Origin: Planctomycetota bacterium
GTDB taxonomy: Bacteria; Planctomycetota; Phycisphaerae; Tepidisphaerales; Tepidisphaeraceae
NCBI GenBank assembly: GCA_023417885.1
Contig: JAEZED010000172.1
Location: 1-48,354, forward strand
DNA: 48,354 bases
Direction: 5' to 3'
The translations under genes and the position numbers were made by a program. Shown one piece after another: positions 23,037-31,150 of the stretch (positions within the stretch are counted from its first letter, which is position 1; every line of letters starts with the position of its first letter). The notes under the pieces were generated by a model. That model did no database searches, was not told the DNA's origin, and saw only the letters and a program-made list of their open reading frames with translations.

Positions 23037-24497
23037 TCACAGCTTCACGCAGACATTCTTCGGCTCGGTGAAGAACTTCACGGCATCCCACCCGCCCTCG
23101 CGGCCCACGCCGCTCTGCTTCATCCCCCCGAACGGCGTGCGCAGGTCGCGCAGCATCCAGCAGTTGATCCAGATAATCCCCGCCTCGAGCCCCGCGGCGA
23201 AGCGATGCGCGCGCGACAAATCGCTCGTCCACACCGTGGCGGCCAGGCCGTAGGGCGTGTCGTTGGCGCGCGCCAGCGCCTCGGCTTCGCTGTCAAAGGG
23301 GGAGATCGTGACGATTGGGCCGAAGATCTCCTCCTGCTCCACGCGGCAGTCGCGCGACATGCCCGTGATCACCGTCGGCTCATAGAAGAAGCCCTCGCGA
23401 CAGCGCTCCGGCAGGCGCTCCGCCGCCACCGGCGCTCCGCCGCACTGCACCTCTCCGCCGAGCTGGCGCGCGAGCTTCACGTAGCTGTCCACTTTCTCCA
23501 GGTGCGGGCGACTGACGAGCGCGCCGTGCTGCGTCGCGCCGTCCAGCGGGTCGCCGATGCGCATGGCCCTGGCGCGCTCGATCATGCCGGCCACGACCTC
23601 GTCGTAGATCTCGCGCTCCACGAGCAGGCGCGAGCCGCAGAGGCAGATCTGCCCCTGGTTGCTGAAGGCGGCACGCGCGGCGGTGTCCAGCGCGTCGGGC
23701 ATCTTCGCGTCCGCGAAGATCACGAACGGGTTCTTGCCGCCCAGCTCCAGCGAGAGGCGCTTGAACATCAGTCCCGCCTTCTCGGCAATCCATTGCCCGA
23801 CCGCCGTCGATCCGGTGAACGAGATCGTCGGAACGTCCGGGTGCGTGATGATGGCGGCCCCCGCCTCGGAACCGCGCCCGTGGACGATGTTCAGCACGCC
23901 CGGTGGAAGGCCCGCCTCGTTGCAGATTTCCCCCAGCAGGTGAGCGGTGACCGGCGTCACTTCCGACGGCTTCCCGACGGCGGTGTTGCCGGTGGCGATC
24001 GCGGGGGCGATCTTCCAGGTGAAGAGGTAGAGCGGCAGGTTCCAGGGAGAGACGAGCCCCGCCACGCCGCGCGGGCGGCGGAGCGTGTAGTTGAGCGCCT
24101 GCCCGTCGGTGTCGTGGAAGGCGGACTCGGTGTGCAGGATCGCGGTCGCGAAGAACCGGAAGTTGGCGGCGGCGCGCGGGATGTCGACGGCCTTCGCGAC
24201 GGCTACCGGCTTGCCGCTGTCGATCGACTCCGCCTTCGCAAGCTCATCGAGGCGCGCTTCGATGATCTCCGCGATGCGCACCAGGACGCGCGAGCGGTGC
24301 TCGGCTGGCGTCGCGCTCCAGGGGCCGAAGGCTTCCCGCGCCGCGGCGACGGCGGCTTCGACATCAGTGGAATCGGAGTCGGGCACGCGTCCGTAGACGC
24401 GGCCGGTCGCCGGCTCGACGTTGTCGAGATATCGCCCGTTGCGGGGCTCGGCATGCCGGCCGTTGATGAAGTTGGCCAGGGTCGTCACGCCCGGCAT
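23037..24497 (-). CDS. nbaE: 2-aminomuconic-6-semialdehyde dehydrogenase
   Basis: A 486-residue NAD-dependent aldehyde dehydrogenase. Motifs: FINGRHAEPRNGRYLDNVEP, SPWNLPLYLFTWKIAPAIA, SFTGSTAVGQ (NAD site), LELGGKNPFVIF (catalytic Glu) and NQGQICLCGSRLLVE (catalytic Cys about 285). The muconic-semialdehyde branch is indicated by neighbours: the DUF1428 protein and the aminomuconate deaminase follow on the same strand. It oxidises 2-aminomuconate semialdehyde, the ACMSD product, to 2-aminomuconate. 2-Hydroxymuconic semialdehyde is a possible alternative substrate. Confidence 0.88.
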   Translation of the reverse strand: MPGVTTLANFINGRHAEPRNGRYLDNVEPATGRVYGRVPDSDSTDVEAAVAAAREAFGPWSATPAEHRSRVLVRIAEIIEARLDELAKAESIDSGKPVAVAKAVDIPRAAANFRFFATAILHTESAFHDTDGQALNYTLRRPRGVAGLVSPWNLPLYLFTWKIAPAIATGNTAVGKPSEVTPVTAHLLGEICNEAGLPPGVLNIVHGRGSEAGAAIITHPDVPTISFTGSTAVGQWIAEKAGLMFKRLSLELGGKNPFVIFADAKMPDALDTAARAAFSNQGQICLCGSRLLVEREIYDEVVAGMIERARAMRIGDPLDGATQHGALVSRPHLEKVDSYVKLARQLGGEVQCGGAPVAAERLPERCREGFFYEPTVITGMSRDCRVEQEEIFGPIVTISPFDSEAEALARANDTPYGLAATVWTSDLSRAHRFAAGLEAGIIWINCWMLRDLRTPFGGMKQSGVGREGGWDAVKFFTEPKNVCVKL

Positions 24498-24554
24498 CCT
24501 ACCCGCCCGCGGCGCGGCGGGCGCGACCTGATGTTCCGCGGCGTCGTAGCTCCG

Positions 24555-25592
24555 TCAGGCGCCGCGACCCAGGCGCGACTGCGTGAGCTTCTGAAGCAGG
24601 ATGAAGAGCAGGAGCAGCCCGCCGATCGTGATGCGGGCGAGGTAGGCGTCCAGCCCCTCGAACGCCAGCGTCGTCTGGATGATCCCGAGGATCAGCACGC
24701 CGACGAGCGTGCCTGCCACATACCCCACGCCCCCAGTCAGCAGCGTTCCCCCGATCACTACGGCGGCGATCGCGTCGAGCTCGAGCATCTCCCCCGCGAC
24801 CGCGTGTCCCCGGTTGTTGTCGAACGTCCAGATGATGCCCGCGAGCGCGGCGCACAGGCCGCTCAGCGCGTAGATCAGCACCTTGCTCCGGCGCACCGGC
24901 ACGCCCATGAGGATGGCCGACTGCTCGTTGCCGCCGATGGCGTAGGCGGAGCGGCCGAAGCGCGTCTGGTGGGCGATCCAAATGGCTACGACCAGCGCCA
25001 GGGCGAAGAAGGCGATGGTCGGGGGGAAGAAGTCGAAGCCGATGTCGGCGACGCGGTCGTAGAGGGCGTTGTCGATCCCAATCGACTGCTCAGAGATTGC
25101 GAACGCCAGACCGCGCGCCAGGAAGAGCCCGGCGAGCGTCACGAGGAACGGCGGAAGGGAGAAGAAGGCGATCAGCGCGCCCTGTCCCGCGCCAAAGAGC
25201 GTGCCGAGGGCAATCGCCATCGGCAGGACGATGGCGGGTGGCAAGCCGGCCTCTTCCATCAGGCGGGCCGAGCCGATGCTCACGAGGCCGACGATGGCGC
25301 CGACGGAGAGATCGATGCCGCCGGAGAGGATGACGAAGGTCATGCCGATGGCAGCCAGGCCCAGCACGACGTTGCCGCGCACCAGCACGTTCACGAAGAC
25401 GTTGTAAGAGAGGAAGTTGTTGTAGCGGATCGAGGCGGCGACATAGAGGGCGACGAAGCAGAGAATCGTCGCGAGGATCGGCACGTGCGGCCGGATGCGG
25501 GAGAAGAGGCTCGCGGACCGCCCGTACTCGAGCAGCCCGCCGCGTCGCGGCGCGGGGGAGCCGGCGCTGATGGAGGAGAGGTCGTCGCTCAT
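24555..25592 (-). CDS. yjfF: Sugar ABC transporter permease, YjfF-like
   Basis: A 345-residue BPD-type sugar permease with about nine or ten membrane segments. Hallmarks: FVILSGGIDLSVGAIVGLVS, PFLVTLAGLFLARGLAFAIS (including SIGID in the following loop), SAYAIGGNEQSAILMGVPV and AIAAVVIGGTLLTGGVGYVAGT. The order of genes (binding protein, ATPase, two permeases) matches ytfQRT-yjfF, the galactofuranose importer of E. coli. ATG 25592 follows GGAGG and overlaps the stop of the upstream permease by four bases. Dehydrogenase nbaE lies 57 bases downstream on the same strand. Confidence 0.87.
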   Translation of the reverse strand: MSDDLSSISAGSPAPRRGGLLEYGRSASLFSRIRPHVPILATILCFVALYVAASIRYNNFLSYNVFVNVLVRGNVVLGLAAIGMTFVILSGGIDLSVGAIVGLVSIGSARLMEEAGLPPAIVLPMAIALGTLFGAGQGALIAFFSLPPFLVTLAGLFLARGLAFAISEQSIGIDNALYDRVADIGFDFFPPTIAFFALALVVAIWIAHQTRFGRSAYAIGGNEQSAILMGVPVRRSKVLIYALSGLCAALAGIIWTFDNNRGHAVAGEMLELDAIAAVVIGGTLLTGGVGYVAGTLVGVLILGIIQTTLAFEGLDAYLARITIGGLLLLFILLQKLTQSRLGRGA

Positions 25593-26650
25593 GCCGCGGC
25601 CCTCCTGAGCACGAAGCGCCTGCGGAACTCGGGCGACTGGAGCAGGCAGACGACGAGCACGACGGCGGCCTTGATGACCAGCGCGTACTGCCACTCGATG
25701 TTGCTGCGGTAGATCGTGATCGTCAGCGTCTGGATGAGCAGGGCGCCCAGGGCAGAGCCCACGAGGTAGAAGCGCCCGCCGGTGAGGGCGGTGCCACCGA
25801 CGACGACGGCCAGGATCGCGTCGAGCTCGAGGTAGAGGCCGGCCTTATTGGCGTCGGCGAGGCGGATCTCGCTGGCGACGATGAGCCCCGCGATGCCGGC
25901 GCACAGCCCGCTGAAGACGTAGACGGCGAAGGTGACCGTCCGTACCTGCACGCCGGCGAGCCGGCTGGCGAGCGGGTTGTTCCCGACGCTGCGGATGAAG
26001 AGGCCCAGCGCCGTTCCGCGCGTCAGGGCGAGCGTGGCCAGGAGGACGGCCAGCGCCATCGTGATGGCGAAGGGGAGAAAGGCGAAGTGGTCGTTACCGA
26101 ACTTGCCGAACGGGTTGGCCGGATCGATGGGAACGTTCTGCCCGACACCCTGCGCGATGCCGCGACCTGCGACCATGAGGATCAGCGTCGCGACGATCGG
26201 CTGGACGCCGAGGAGCGACACGAGCATCCCGCTGATCGCCCCGCAGGCGCAGCAGACGAGCAGCGCCAGCGCCACGGCGGCGGGCATCGGCATGTCGAAC
26301 CCGCGGGCCGGGTCGGCGATCATGAGCGTTGCGGCGACGGAGCCGCTGATGGCGACGACGGCGCCGACGGAGAGGTCGATCCCGCCGGTGGCGATGACGA
26401 GGGTCATACCGAGGGCGACGATCGCCAGCGGCGCGGCGCGGTCGAAGATGTCGATGATCGGGCCGTACAGGTTCCCGCCGCGCGTCGTGATGCTGAAGAA
26501 CCCTTCCGTGAAGATGCCGTTCCACGCGAACAGGAGCAGCAGGGCCAGCGCCGGCCAGACCAGCGGCGACCAGCCGGCGCGCGCGCGGCCGGGAGCCGGT
26601 CGCTGCTCCAGCATGGTGGCCGGCGCGGATGTCGTGCGGGCATCAGGCAT
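25589..26650 (-). CDS. ytfT: Sugar ABC transporter permease, YtfT-like
   Basis: A 353-residue permease. After a short N-terminal tail come the membrane segments, with IVALGMTLVIATGGIDLSVG, GVQPIVATLILMVAGRGIAQ, GLFIRSVGNNPLASRLAGVQ and DAILAVVVGGTALTGGRFYL. It pairs with the YjfF-like permease to form the membrane channel. ATG 26650 overlaps the ATPase stop by eight bases, and its own stop overlaps the next start (ATGA), so the three genes are translationally coupled. Confidence 0.88.
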   Translation of the reverse strand: MPDARTTSAPATMLEQRPAPGRARAGWSPLVWPALALLLLFAWNGIFTEGFFSITTRGGNLYGPIIDIFDRAAPLAIVALGMTLVIATGGIDLSVGAVVAISGSVAATLMIADPARGFDMPMPAAVALALLVCCACGAISGMLVSLLGVQPIVATLILMVAGRGIAQGVGQNVPIDPANPFGKFGNDHFAFLPFAITMALAVLLATLALTRGTALGLFIRSVGNNPLASRLAGVQVRTVTFAVYVFSGLCAGIAGLIVASEIRLADANKAGLYLELDAILAVVVGGTALTGGRFYLVGSALGALLIQTLTITIYRSNIEWQYALVIKAAVVLVVCLLQSPEFRRRFVLRRAAA

Positions 26651-28217
26651 GAACCGCTTCCTCCGCGCTGGCTTCGCCGGCACCGGCGATGACGCGCATG
26701 ATCGCATCGGCGCCGATCTCGTCCCCATCCAGCCGGCCGACCTGGCGGCGGTCGCGCAGGATGGCGACGTGATGGCAATTGCGCGCCAGCTCATCCAGCT
26801 CCGAGCTGATGAGCAGGATCGCCATCCCCTCGCCGCAGAGCTTGCCGATGAGCTTCTCGATCTCCGCCTTGGCGCCGACGTCGATCCCACGGGTGGGCTC
26901 GTCGAGGATCAGGAGCTTCGGCTGCGACGCGAGCCAGCGGGCGAGGATCGCCTTCTGCTGGTTTCCGCCGGAGAGGGTGCGGATGGGCCGGTCGGCGTCG
27001 GGCGTGCGGATGCCCAGGGCCGAGATGTACGACTCGGCCAGCGCCTGCTGGGCCCGGCTGGAAAGCTTGCGCCACCAGCCGCGCGACGCCTGGAGGGAGA
27101 CGACGATGTTCTCGCGCACCGACAGGTCCGGCAGGATTGCCTCGGTCTTGCGATCCTCGGGAGCGAAGCCCAGCCCCAGCTTCATCGCCCGGCGCGGGGA
27201 TTGAATGTCCACGGCCTGACCGTTCAGGCGAATCTCGCCGCGATCCGGGCGATCGACGCCGAACAGGAGCTTGGCGGTCTCCGTGCGTCCAGAGCCGAGC
27301 AGGCCCGCGAGGCCGACGATCTCCCCGGTGCGGATGGTCAGGTCGATCCTCTCCAGCGCGCCGCGCCGCCCGAGGTCGATCGCCTCGAGGAAGGGGCGGT
27401 GCTCTCCCGGCGCCGGGCGGGCGCCGTGCTGGCTGGTGAGTTTCTCAACGGTGCCGATGTCGCGCCCGATCATCTCGGCCACGAGCTGGAGGCGCGAGAG
27501 GCCGGATGCATCAAACTCCCCGACGCGCCGGCCGTTGCGCAGGACGGTGATCCGGTCGCTGACCGCGTACACCTGGTCGAGAAAGTGGGTGACGAAGACG
27601 ATGCCCAGCCCCTGGCCGCGCAGCCGGCGCATAACGTCGAAGAGCCGGTCCACCTCCGCCTGCGAGAGGCTGCTGGTGGGCTCGTCGAGGATGAGCACCT
27701 TCGTCGCCTCGTTGTCGATGGCCCGGGCGACGGCGACGAGCTGCTGAACGGCGATCGAGCAGGTGCTCAGCGGTCGGGAGACGTCCACGTCCACATCGAG
27801 CCGCGCGAGAGCCGCGCGGGCCCGCTCGCGCACCTGGCGCCAGCGCACCTTCCCCAGCCGCGTCGGCTCGCGCCCGAGCGCGATATTCTCCGCGACCGAG
27901 AGGAAGGGAACGAGGTTCACCTCCTGGTAGACGGTGCTGATGCCCAACCGCTGCGCATCGTGAGGCGAGCGGGGGCGGATCGGCTGTCCGTCGAGCAGGA
28001 TCTGCCCCGACTCCGCCGGGTAGACGCCGGTGAGCACCTTGATGAGCGTGCTCTTGCCCGCGCCGTTCTCCCCCATGAGGGCGTGGATCTCGCCGGCGCG
28101 GAGGGAGAAGTCGACGTCGTCGAGCGCGCGCACGCCGGGGAAGCTCCTCGTCAGACCGCGCGCCGCGAGCAGCGCGCCGGGCGGCGGGGCGGGGTTGGAC
28201 TGGGCTTCTGCGGGCAC
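26643..28217 (-). CDS. ytfR: Sugar ABC transporter ATPase with two nucleotide-binding domains, YtfR-like
   Basis: A 524-residue double ATPase. First domain: Walker A GENGAGKST (about residues 53-61), signature region LSTCSIAVQQLVAVARA (degenerate LSGGQ) and Walker B VLILDEPTSSLSQ. Second domain: degenerate Walker A GLLGSGRTET, signature LSGGNQQKAILARWL and Walker B LLILDEPTRGIDVGAK. This degeneracy in the second Walker A and first signature is normal for sugar importers of the RbsA/MglA type. It energises the YtfT/YjfF pair. Its start is 48 bases after the binding-protein stop. Confidence 0.92.
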   Translation of the reverse strand: MPAEAQSNPAPPPGALLAARGLTRSFPGVRALDDVDFSLRAGEIHALMGENGAGKSTLIKVLTGVYPAESGQILLDGQPIRPRSPHDAQRLGISTVYQEVNLVPFLSVAENIALGREPTRLGKVRWRQVRERARAALARLDVDVDVSRPLSTCSIAVQQLVAVARAIDNEATKVLILDEPTSSLSQAEVDRLFDVMRRLRGQGLGIVFVTHFLDQVYAVSDRITVLRNGRRVGEFDASGLSRLQLVAEMIGRDIGTVEKLTSQHGARPAPGEHRPFLEAIDLGRRGALERIDLTIRTGEIVGLAGLLGSGRTETAKLLFGVDRPDRGEIRLNGQAVDIQSPRRAMKLGLGFAPEDRKTEAILPDLSVRENIVVSLQASRGWWRKLSSRAQQALAESYISALGIRTPDADRPIRTLSGGNQQKAILARWLASQPKLLILDEPTRGIDVGAKAEIEKLIGKLCGEGMAILLISSELDELARNCHHVAILRDRRQVGRLDGDEIGADAIMRVIAGAGEASAEEAVHA

Positions 28218-28265
28218 GATCAGGTCAGGTGGCGGGCGGACAGGGCGTGGCAGGCGGCGTGGCGA

Positions 28266-29243
28266 TCAGTACTTGCGGCCGGCCAGCACTTCCTCCGTCA
28301 CCTCGTCGCGCGTGTAGATCTTGTCTTCGACGATCTGCCGCTTCTCGAGCGTCTCGCCGGCGACCGCCTTCTCCACCGCGTCGAACGCGTAGGGCCCGAG
28401 CAGGGGGTTGCACTCGACGCTGGCGTTGAGCTTGCCGGCGAGCATCGCCTCGAAGGCGCCGCGCACGCCGTCGACGCTGACGATCAGGATGTCCTCGCCC
28501 GGCTTCAGCCCCGCCTCCTCGATCGCCTGGATGGCGCCCAGCGCCATGTCGTCGTTGTGGGCGTAGACGACATCAATGTCGGCGCTCTCGCTCTTGAGGA
28601 TCGCCTCCATCACTTCCTTGCCGCGGGCCCGGCTGAAGTCCGCGACCTGGCTGCGGATCACCTTCAGGCCCTCGTGCTGATCGACGATCTCCATGAAGCC
28701 GCGCTGCCGCTCGATCGCGGGGTCGGAGCCCGCCTCGCCCTGGAGTTCCACGATGTTCCCGGTGCCGCCGGTCTTCTCGGCGACGAAGCGGCCTGCCATG
28801 CGCCCTTCCTCCACGAAGTCACTGGCGATGAGCGTCGCATAGAGCGATTCGTCGGCGTCCACGCCGCGATCGACGAGGATGACGGGAATTCCCGCCTGCT
28901 GCGCCTCGCGAAGGGGCTGCTCCCAGCCGGTGGTGACCTTCGGCGCGAGGATGATGGCGTCGACGCCCTGGGCGATGAAGGCGCGGATCGCGCGGATCTG
29001 GTTCTCCTGCTTGCCCTGCCCGTCGCTGAACTTGAGATCGACGCCGCGCTTCTCCGCCTCGTCGCGGATGCTGCGCGTCTCGGCGCTTCGCCAGGAGCTC
29101 TCCTCGCCCACCTGCGAAAAGCCGACGACGAGCTGATCGCCGTCACCGCCCGCCGAGTCGCCGCTGTCACATCCGGCGAGCGTGGCGAAGAGGGCGAATC
29201 CGCCCGCGATGGCGGCACGTCGGGTGAGGGTGGTCAAACGCAT
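28266..29243 (-). CDS. ytfQ: Sugar-binding lipoprotein, YtfQ-like
   Basis: A 325-residue periplasmic binding protein of the RbsB class. The signal ends in a lipobox, LAGC (Cys about 25), so it is anchored to a membrane. The mature part tracks E. coli YtfQ closely: VVGFSQVGEESSWRSAETRS, FSDGQGKQENQIRAIRAFI, AQGVDAIILAPKVTTGWE, NIVELQGEAGSDPAIERQRG, ADFSRARGKEVMEAILKSE, VVYAHNDDMALGAIQAIEEA. The likely ligand is galactofuranose or a related aldose. It is the first gene of the importer operon. Confidence 0.92.
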   Translation of the reverse strand: MRLTTLTRRAAIAGGFALFATLAGCDSGDSAGGDGDQLVVGFSQVGEESSWRSAETRSIRDEAEKRGVDLKFSDGQGKQENQIRAIRAFIAQGVDAIILAPKVTTGWEQPLREAQQAGIPVILVDRGVDADESLYATLIASDFVEEGRMAGRFVAEKTGGTGNIVELQGEAGSDPAIERQRGFMEIVDQHEGLKVIRSQVADFSRARGKEVMEAILKSESADIDVVYAHNDDMALGAIQAIEEAGLKPGEDILIVSVDGVRGAFEAMLAGKLNASVECNPLLGPYAFDAVEKAVAGETLEKRQIVEDKIYTRDEVTEEVLAGRKY

Positions 29244-29519
29244 CGTGGAGGTCTCCTGGTGGGTCGTGGTGGCCCGCCACTGGTCGCCGTGGACGGGGGG
29301 CCAACCATTTTGGCAAATGGTCGCCGACAGTCCAGCATGCGCAATGGTTCGCCCGGGTCAAGCCAGCGGCAAGCCACGCCGCCGAGGCGGGTTTTCGCCC
29401 ACAGCACCGAGCGTTGCGCAAGCGAGCCCGGAGCGTTCGCCGAAAACGGTCCCATCGCCGCATCGCGGCGTCGGGATCGTTCACCAACACAGCTCAGGCG
29501 GTGGGCAATCGACGCCCGC
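29244..29519. promoter_or_regulatory. Upstream region of the ytfQ-like operon with an 18-bp palindrome
   Basis: This 276-base gap holds ACCATTT-TGGC-AAATGGT at 29304-29321, a perfect 7-bp-arm palindrome 60 bases upstream of the ytfQ start. Size and symmetry suit a LacI- or GntR-type repressor site, but no such gene is in the window. I see no RNA gene or ORF worth calling in the rest. Confidence 0.45.
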
Positions 29520-30563
29520 TCAGTCGCCGGATCCCGGGGCGGATCCGTCCATGACGATTCGAAAGCCGATGTGGCTCGTCCCGGTGTCCGGCGTCACCGG
29601 CGAACGCGCCGCCGGGCGGTAACGACGGCAGTAGTTGTCGGCGCACAGGAACGATCCGCCGCGCGTCGTCCGCTTTGCCAGGCCCGGCTCGCTCGGGTCG
29701 AAGCTCTTCTCCTGCGGCGGGCCTTGCGGGTTGTGCATGCCGGTCGACTCGCGGTAGTAGGACGGGGAGTACCAGTCGCTCGTCCATTCCCAGACGTTTC
29801 CCGCGACGTCCTGCAGCCTATATCCGTTCGGCGGATAACTGCCCACGGGCGCCGTGCGGTAGAAGCCGTCGCCCTCGTCGTTCTCCACCGGGAAGCGCCC
29901 CTGCCAGGTGTTGGCCATGGTCTTCCCGTCGGGCTGGAGCTCGTCGCCCCAGGCGTACGTCTTCCCCTCCAGCCCGCCCCGCGCCGCGCGCTCCCATTCC
30001 GCCTCCGTCGGGAGTCGTCCGCCGGCCCACTTCGCGTACGCCTCGGCATCCTCATACGCGACGTGGACGACCGGATGATCCATCCGATCCTCGATCGAGC
30101 TGCCCGGCCCCTCCGGATGACGCCAGTTGGCGCCTGGCACGATCTTCCACCACTGCGTGATCGCGCCGCGCAGGTCTGCCGACTCCGGCGGGACGAACAC
30201 CACCGAGCTGGGCACCAGCGCCTCGGCCGGCACGCCGGGGAAGTCGGCAGGGTTCATCGGGCGCTCGGCGACGGTGACGTAGCCCGTCTCCTCGACGAAG
30301 TTGGCGAACTGCCGGTTCGTGACTTCATGAACGCTCATCCAGAAGCCGTCGACCGACACCTCGTGGGCGGGCGCCTCCTCCGGGTAGCCGGTGTCGCTTC
30401 CCATGGTGAACGTTCCGCCGGGGATCCAGACCATTCCGTCGGGCGCGGGGCCCGGCGCTTCGTCGGTGGGGGGCTCGACCGCCTTCCGCAGCGAGGCCGC
30501 CGCGGTCACCACGAGGGCAACGGCGACGGCGAGGAACGGCAGCCTGAAGGAGGAGCGACGCAT
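29520..30563 (-). CDS. Formylglycine-generating enzyme homologue (sulfatase-modifying factor)
   Basis: A 347-residue exported FGE-sulfatase-domain protein. An N-terminal signal or anchor (FRLPFLAVAVALVVTAAAS) is followed by MVWIPGGTFTMGSD, VSVDGFWMSVHEVTNRQFAN, GRLPTEAEWERAARGG, LQDVAGNVWEWTSDWY and RGGSFLCADNYCRRYRPAAR. The two cysteines of the last motif are the copper-binding pair of true FGE, so it may convert cysteine to formylglycine in sulfatases, although no sulfatase is nearby. ATG 30563 overlaps the upstream stop (TGATG), placing it at the end of the Moco hydroxylase operon. Confidence 0.87.
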   Translation of the reverse strand: MRRSSFRLPFLAVAVALVVTAAASLRKAVEPPTDEAPGPAPDGMVWIPGGTFTMGSDTGYPEEAPAHEVSVDGFWMSVHEVTNRQFANFVEETGYVTVAERPMNPADFPGVPAEALVPSSVVFVPPESADLRGAITQWWKIVPGANWRHPEGPGSSIEDRMDHPVVHVAYEDAEAYAKWAGGRLPTEAEWERAARGGLEGKTYAWGDELQPDGKTMANTWQGRFPVENDEGDGFYRTAPVGSYPPNGYRLQDVAGNVWEWTSDWYSPSYYRESTGMHNPQGPPQEKSFDPSEPGLAKRTTRGGSFLCADNYCRRYRPAARSPVTPDTGTSHIGFRIVMDGSAPGSGD

Positions 30564-31150
30564 CAATCCATCATAGAGGAAGCCGCCTCCGGCGTATCGA
30601 GATCGACCGCGGCAGTAGGCATGTCGATGGCGGTGATCGCTGCATCGCCGCTGCGGAGGAAGTCGCGTGCCCCGCGGTCTCCCGACAGGTTCTCCAGCAT
30701 GTCGAACCACGGCCGGCCGAACAGGGCGGGGACGCCGTTCATTCCGCCGTACCGCGCCGCTGCCACCTGCCTGCCTGCCGCTTCCCATGCATCGATGAGT
30801 TGCGCCAGATCGTTACTGCCGACGCGCCACTGGTCGACGAGGAGCACGAGGATGCCCGCGACCTCGGGGTCGACAGCCAGCGCAGCGACGCCCGCGCGCA
30901 GCGACGCCGCCATCCCCTCGGACGCTTCCGGCACGACGATCACCGGCACGTCGAGCCGCTGCGCCTCCTGCGCCGCCGCCGACTCGGCCGACGCCACGGT
31001 CACCGCGGCGCGCAGGCCCGCGCCGCGCGCGGCCTCGATAGCGCGCTCCAGGAGCGTCTCTCCGGATGCGAGGCGGAGCAGTGCCTTGTCGCGTCCGAGT
31101 CGCCTGGACGCGCCCGCAGCGAGGATCAGGACGCGCACCGCTCCCGTCAC
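30563..31150 (-). CDS. MocA-like nucleotidyltransferase (molybdenum cofactor)
   Basis: A 195-residue NTP transferase. VRVLILAAGASRRLGRDKAL is the GxGxxxRxGxxK-type nucleotide-binding loop; ASEGMAASLRAGVAAL and LVLLVDQWRV (Asp in the metal site) follow, as in MocA/MobA enzymes that add CMP or GMP to molybdopterin. The GTG start at 31150 overlaps the XdhC stop (GTGA). Position between XdhC and a hydroxylase supports cytidylyl transfer, giving the MCD form used by xanthine-oxidase-family enzymes. Confidence 0.85.
   Translation of the reverse strand: MTGAVRVLILAAGASRRLGRDKALLRLASGETLLERAIEAARGAGLRAAVTVASAESAAAQEAQRLDVPVIVVPEASEGMAASLRAGVAALAVDPEVAGILVLLVDQWRVGSNDLAQLIDAWEAAGRQVAAARYGGMNGVPALFGRPWFDMLENLSGDRGARDFLRSGDAAITAIDMPTAAVDLDTPEAASSMMD

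Noticed and set aside
22047..25712. A 1,221-codon plus-strand open frame
   Set aside because: Antisense to the deaminase, DUF1428, dehydrogenase and permease genes; low-complexity composition.
29520..30563. Sulfatase partner for the formylglycine-generating enzyme
   Set aside because: No protein in the window carries the CxPxR sulfatase motif in a sulfatase context.
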